55,854 bases of DNA, taken from positions 1 through 55,854 of the forward strand of contig CANJLD010000024.1 of the NCBI GenBank assembly GCA_947475165.1. The letters run 5' to 3'. The position numbers and the translations under genes are program-made. The DNA is from Bacteroidota bacterium (GTDB taxonomy: Bacteria > Bacteroidota > Bacteroidia > Chitinophagales > LD1). The notes below the pieces were generated by a model. The model worked only from the letters and a program-made list of their open reading frames with translations, ran no database searches and had not been told where the DNA came from. Below, piece by piece: positions 52,359-55,854 of the stretch; positions within the stretch are counted from its first letter, which is position 1, and each line of letters opens with the position of its first letter.

Positions 52359-52844
52359 TTATCTTTGTTGAGAAGAATTATCGGGATTGTTTTTGCTACC
52401 CCAAAAAGTTTCACCAACCGATGAAGAATTGTCGTTTACAAATCCGCTGTCAGATTGGTAAGCATAGTGGTTTGAATTGTTGCAGGTAACCATTCTTAAA
52501 AGCATTCCGATTAAGCAAATTATTAAAAGTGGTCTTTCGGTGAAAAAATTGGTCATTGACGTGACAAAATCAACTTCGACTGCTGATTCGTATGCTTCGG
52601 AAGCCGAAGAATAATTTGTTGCAGAGCTTTTTTGTTTGAGCAACTCATCATACTCTTTTCGCTTATACGGATTGGAAAGGATTTCGTAAATATTGTTGAT
52701 GTCTTTGATAATTGCATCATACTTTGCTTCGCCACTATTTTTATCGGGATGATATTTAAGCACTAATTTTCTATACGCTTTCTTAATGTCCTTGAATGAG
52801 GCATTTTCAGTAAGCCCGAATTTTTGGTAATAGGTTTTTTCCAT
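52359..52844 (-). CDS. Membrane J-domain protein (DnaJ-like)
   Basis: 161-residue protein with an N-terminal J domain (YYQKFGLTENASFKDIKKAY, then RKLVLKYHPDKNSG with the HPD motif) at residues 5-70, followed by one hydrophobic segment (PLLIICLIGMLLRMVT) and a polar Ser/Asn-rich tail. No Gly/Phe or zinc domain, so it is a class III J-protein that recruits DnaK to the membrane. Twenty bases from PP2C and 23 from the VWA gene, clearly in the operon. Role in the cluster unknown. Confidence 0.9.
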   Translation of the reverse strand: MEKTYYQKFGLTENASFKDIKKAYRKLVLKYHPDKNSGEAKYDAIIKDINNIYEILSNPYKRKEYDELLKQKSSATNYSSASEAYESAVEVDFVTSMTNFFTERPLLIICLIGMLLRMVTCNNSNHYAYQSDSGFVNDNSSSVGETFWGSKNNPDNSSQQR

Positions 52845-52867
52845 GACCTGAATTTAAGATAGACTGT

Positions 52868-54214
52868 TTAATGTTGAACTATAAACTTGCAGGCATTTGA
52901 TTGTTGACCTGACACCTGAATAACTGCAATGTAATTACCGACTTGCAGGTCGGTTAAATCAAATTGTGTTTGTGTGCCGTCTATTTCAATTGTTTTTTCT
53001 ACTTGTCCATTTTGATTAAGGATTTGTAGTTGACCTGCCCCACTTTGGTAATCGAGATTTATGTTGCCGTCAGATGGATTTGGAAAAATCTTTTTTATAA
53101 CTGGTTGGTTTTCGTTTTGCTTTTTTCTTCGATAATAAAACAGAAGTGCGCCAGCCGTAAGAAGAACAGCAATTGCAATACTACCATCAAGAAGGTATTG
53201 TTTCTCTTTTTCTTTCTTTTCTGCAAACTCAATAACTTCTGCCGGAAAATTTGCAGAGGCAGGGATAGTTAAAAGATATATCCTATCAATATCAAAGGAG
53301 AGTTCAATTTGGCGTGTGCTGTCTGCTGATGAAAAATTTGGTGAACTATAAACTAGTTCGTAGAATGCTTGAATCTGTTTACTGATTGCGGCATAAACAG
53401 TGTCCAAAGAGGCAGATGTTGTGGTGTAGTAGAAATGACCCTTTGTCGAATTTGCGATTAGTTGCAGTGTGTCAATGTTTACATCGCCAAGTCCAATTAT
53501 GTAAATGGGTATGTTTTCTCTGTTAGCTTTTTCAATTACATCTTTGCATTTTGATTGAGAAGCGTTGTCTTGCCCGTCTGTAAGAACTACCAAAACCTTT
53601 ACGCTATTGGCGTTTTTAATTTCGTCTAAGCCAACAAGCATGGCATCATATAGGGCAGTCATTGAATCTGCTCGTATGCTGTCAACTGTCGAATTAAGTC
53701 CTACAATATCTTGGGTTAACGGGAGTGGTTTATCAACTCGACTTGAAAAGCCAATTATGCCGATGAAATCTTTTTTTGAATTAAAACTTGCAACAAAATT
53801 TTTAACGGCAGATTTTGCTTTGTCTATAGGCGAGATATATCCCTTAGGAACTAATCTCATTGTATAACTTACTTGAATCATTGACGCATAATCTTCCAGC
53901 ATAGAAGCGGAGTGGTCAATTACAATCCCAAGATTGATTGGCTTGCTTTTAGAAATTGGTTCGAGAGAAATTACATCACAATTTTGTGAGTTCTCTTTCA
54001 CAATCATTTTTTCTTTAGTCAAATTCCACACCGGTTCGCCTTTTCTTGTTTCTGCCTTGAACACTACTGACACATTAGGAAATGAATTAGGATATATATT
54101 TAGAATAGAAAGGTCGGCAGTATCGCTGGTTGAGAGATTGCCTTTTACATTTCCATTTTGAGCAGAAACAGAGAAGAAAAGTAATGTGAATAATAAAAGG
54201 AGGATGTTTTTCAT
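52868..54214 (-). CDS. VWA protein with membrane span and T9SS-like tail
   Basis: 448-residue exported protein. Signal peptide MKNILLLLFTLLFFSVSAQ; the VWA domain has an intact MIDAS: IVIDHSASMLED (Asp100-x-Ser-x-Ser), SMTALYDAM (Thr) and VVLTDGQDNAS (Asp). After it a hydrophobic segment (SIAIAVLLTAGALLFYY) with basic RRKKQ follows, then a T9SS type A-like domain (IKKIFPNPSDGNINLDYQSG ... GNYIAVIQVSGQQSNACKFI). With the span in an N-out orientation this tail would lie in the cytoplasm, which is unlike real T9SS cargo. First gene of the cluster read-through into J-domain and PP2C genes. Confidence 0.88.
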   Translation of the reverse strand: MKNILLLLFTLLFFSVSAQNGNVKGNLSTSDTADLSILNIYPNSFPNVSVVFKAETRKGEPVWNLTKEKMIVKENSQNCDVISLEPISKSKPINLGIVIDHSASMLEDYASMIQVSYTMRLVPKGYISPIDKAKSAVKNFVASFNSKKDFIGIIGFSSRVDKPLPLTQDIVGLNSTVDSIRADSMTALYDAMLVGLDEIKNANSVKVLVVLTDGQDNASQSKCKDVIEKANRENIPIYIIGLGDVNIDTLQLIANSTKGHFYYTTTSASLDTVYAAISKQIQAFYELVYSSPNFSSADSTRQIELSFDIDRIYLLTIPASANFPAEVIEFAEKKEKEKQYLLDGSIAIAVLLTAGALLFYYRRKKQNENQPVIKKIFPNPSDGNINLDYQSGAGQLQILNQNGQVEKTIEIDGTQTQFDLTDLQVGNYIAVIQVSGQQSNACKFIVQH

Positions 54215-54354
54215 TGCAGGGGATTTTGAATTTGGGGCAATGAATTTAGCGAATGAATTAAATCAAGGTATAAGATTGCAATGTTTATTACAACCATAAA
54301 TTTGTCATCGCATATTTATGTGAATTTGAGGCAAGATAAAGCCGCAGTCATGCC

Positions 54355-54900
54355 TTATTGAGAAATGTAATCCTTAAGAATATAATTACCCTTTTTACTA
54401 TCGTATGTAATCTGTTGATATGTTGGAGTGATTACAAAATTACCTCCGCCATCAACTACACAACTTAATTCAGCTCCACTTCTATACGACTTAGTTAACG
54501 ACATCTTCTCATCATCGCTCAATTTGTATTGCTGTTGCACCTTCTTCTCCAGTATCAAAATGAACTCTTGTCTTTCGGGAATGCTCCGCACTAACTTTTT
54601 AATTCCGCTAAAAATTAACCCACCACTTCGCCACAACAATGCTTTTACCTGAATGTCTCCGCCTCCAGCCGTATAGTTGTAGGGATTCCCTTTCCGGTCT
54701 AAATGAGAGTGGCTTGTAAGCTCGCGCTCTTCTTCCGCAGCATGATAAGTAGCTAAGTAAAACAGTTCATCTATTTCCTGCCCGGCACAAACACCGGCTC
54801 CATCTACCTTTAGCGCCTTTAATTTCTCTCCATTATCACCGGCAACGTAAAATTCGTATGCACCGCCCTTTTTCTTTTTCCGTTCAATTGTGTTTGACAT
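54355..54900 (-). CDS. Uncharacterised protein at cluster head
   Basis: 181-residue soluble protein, no family recognised. It starts with MSNTIERKKKKGGAYEFYVA, then Gly/Glu-rich and helical parts, including YKLSDDEKMSLTKSYRSGAE. No signal, span or catalytic motif. It lies 140 bases upstream of the VWA gene on the same strand, so it may be the first gene of the operon or separate. Function unknown. Confidence 0.75.
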   Translation of the reverse strand: MSNTIERKKKKGGAYEFYVAGDNGEKLKALKVDGAGVCAGQEIDELFYLATYHAAEEERELTSHSHLDRKGNPYNYTAGGGDIQVKALLWRSGGLIFSGIKKLVRSIPERQEFILILEKKVQQQYKLSDDEKMSLTKSYRSGAELSCVVDGGGNFVITPTYQQITYDSKKGNYILKDYISQ

Positions 54901-55326
54901 AAATATTAGTTACTGGATAAATTGAAAGAAAACGATGAAATTCATACTTCAATTTGAGCTCAAAAAAAATCCCAAATCTTAGCCAGTTTGAAATTGGAAT
55001 ATTCCAATTTAATTTTATTGTAAAATTTCAATTAGAATCTTCACAATTAATGCGCTTAGCCAATTTGTCAACTTTTTCGATGGGACAATCAATACATCTA
55101 AAGGATTTAAGTGATTCCCCAATGAAAAAATCAATTTATATGAATGCATTTCGATACAAAACTATGCATATCGTTACGCTTATTTGCAAATTGATACGTA
55201 TCAATTTTTCCAGCCTGCTCTTTTTATTTGCGTTCAAAAAATGCGCATGTTTCGATTGCATTTTTAGGCCTGAATTGAGGGCTTAAATCTGCACGAAATG
55301 AAGATTCCTAAAATTCAGAATAACCT
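54901..55326. repeat. Gene-free AT-rich region with palindromes and 20-21-base periodicity
   Basis: 426 bases. Two perfect 20-base palindromes with the same outer arms, AAATTGGAATATTCCAATTT (54991-55010) and AAATTGATACGTATCAATTT (55188-55207), and TTTGAGCTCAAA near 54950. Between 55144 and 55207, three similar words (ATGCATTTCGATAC, ATGCATATCGTTAC, TTGCAAATTGATAC) recur at 20-base spacing. A plus-strand frame (54954-55286) covers the region but reads as low-complexity Phe/Leu/Ser text and is not accepted as a gene. Confidence 0.6.
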
Positions 55327-55518
55327 TCATTTAGGTTGCTTTGTTTGGAGGGTCTTCCATTCCTTTTCTGCTTCCTCAACCCTATCCAAGGTATTCTGAT
55401 AGGAATTGCTGCCGTCTTTCTCTTTTCGTTTTGAAAGGATGTTTTTAATGCCTAGCAGACTAAGTGCGCTTAATATTTTTTTACGCATCGCTAGAGCTTT
55501 TTCTAATTCAGATTCCAT
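55327..55518 (-). CDS. Small coiled-coil protein
   Basis: 63-residue polar protein: MESELEKALAMRKKILSALS at the start, then a Lys/Glu-rich helix (RVEEAEKEWKTLQTKQPK). Start set at ATG 55518; the longer frame to 55578 overlaps the upstream gene. It follows the upstream partial gene by 10 bases. No family recognised; it may be a real small gene or a fortuitous frame. Confidence 0.5.
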   Translation of the reverse strand: MESELEKALAMRKKILSALSLLGIKNILSKRKEKDGSNSYQNTLDRVEEAEKEWKTLQTKQPK

Positions 55519-55528
55519 GCGATAGAAA

Positions 55529-55854
55529 TTATTTAGTGCCAGTAAAATCGCAGTGTGAAGGACTTCCAGTGCCATCATCGAGTGTAATAGTTAAAGTGAT
55601 ACTATTTCCATTTAACGTTCCAGTTCCATCAACTGAATAATTATTGCCAGCAATATTTTTTGCCTGTGGGCTGATGGTAATAGTATTGCCACTTACCGTA
55701 GCTTCCAACTCCACCCAAGTGCCGGCACTTTCTAAATATTCTATTGTAATTATCACTGGACTTGCTGTTGCGGCAGTTATGCCCACTGCCACAACATTAG
55801 TCTCGCAAGGAAGGCTTCCTGTATAAGTTCCTGCAAATTTTGCATTTACTCTTG
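55529..55854 (-). CDS. Secreted beta-rich protein, 5' end outside window
   Basis: C-terminal 107 residues of a protein whose start lies beyond the right edge. The frame is open to the edge and reads VNAKFAGTYTGSLPCETNVV and later EATVSGNTITISPQAKNIAG and GNSITLTITLDDGTGSP. Thr/Ser/Gly-rich beta strands are typical of small Bacteroidota lipoproteins with an AKFAGTYTG motif. An internal GTG at 55792 is not taken as the start because similar sequence continues before it. Confidence 0.72.
   Translation of the reverse strand, partial: RVNAKFAGTYTGSLPCETNVVAVGITAATASPVIITIEYLESAGTWVELEATVSGNTITISPQAKNIAGNNYSVDGTGTLNGNSITLTITLDDGTGSPSHCDFTGTK

Noticed and set aside
43609-54900. Type VI secretion or PASTA-kinase locus
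   Set aside because: No tss/tae genes and no PASTA repeats in either kinase.
54954-55286. 110-residue plus-strand gene
   Set aside because: AT-driven Phe/Leu/Ser-rich text in a region of palindromes; no fold, start context or neighbour supports it.

Overview
The window looks like a chromosomal stretch of a member of the Bacteroidota (Chitinophagales/Sphingobacteriales-like). Evidence: type IX secretion C-terminal domains, DUF4270 and DUF6913 proteins, a ribosomal protein THX, a short GT5 'glycogen synthase' beside panC, weak Shine-Dalgarno sequences, and promoter boxes of the TAnnTTTG type, here often TAnnTTCG. No rRNA, tRNA or CRISPR array was seen.

Layout. 1-7.7 kb: a beta-oxidation operon on the minus strand (fadN-type hydratase/dehydrogenase, small lipoprotein, thiolase, two tandem acyl-CoA dehydrogenases) with its TetR regulator. 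Near-identical operator half-sites overlap the -33 boxes of both promoters. 7.8-14.5 kb: mostly plus-strand lipid and acyl-CoA genes (acyltransferase, epoxide-hydrolase-like protein, 2,4-dienoyl-CoA reductase, alpha/beta hydrolase, PaaN). 14.7-21.1 kb: a TPP riboswitch ahead of a TonB-dependent receptor, a TPR histidine kinase, and a translationally coupled LdcA/PnuC/NadR-like-kinase operon; together these suggest thiamin uptake. 21.1-39.5 kb: housekeeping genes (metG, dapA, THX, pdxH, glmS, panC, ruvC, tadA, sod, polyprenyl synthetase) with a T9SS esterase and outer-membrane proteins. 39.6-42.4 kb: a small accessory patch (two related small membrane proteins, an XRE regulator, a tyrosine recombinase, a 560-base gene-free stretch). 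42.4-54.9 kb: an FtsW/RodA protein facing a minus-strand phospho-signalling cluster: FHA-trypsin fusion, HEPN-like protein, two paralogous Ser/Thr kinases, an HExxH protein, a nucleotidyl-cyclase-like protein, a KTSC lipoprotein, PP2C, a membrane J-domain protein, a VWA protein and an unknown protein. The right end carries a small coiled-coil gene and a truncated secreted protein.

How the parts work together. The FHA, kinase and PP2C genes form a write/read/erase phosphorylation module. Inside it, between two duplicated kinases, sits a tightly spaced pair: a class III cyclase-like protein with two putative metal Asp residues, and a metallopeptidase-like protein with HETTH, a downstream Glu/Asp patch and an HP motif. 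This recalls Pycsar-type cyclase/effector pairs and is the best candidate for an undescribed system.

Non-coding structure is also unusual. There are degenerate arrays with about 21-base (11.6 kb), 42-base (24.6 kb) and 20-21-base (55 kb) periods, close to whole DNA helical turns. A GC-rich palindromic element occurs six times and has been absorbed into three proteins. A 32-base A-rich word occurs almost identically inside metG and panC.
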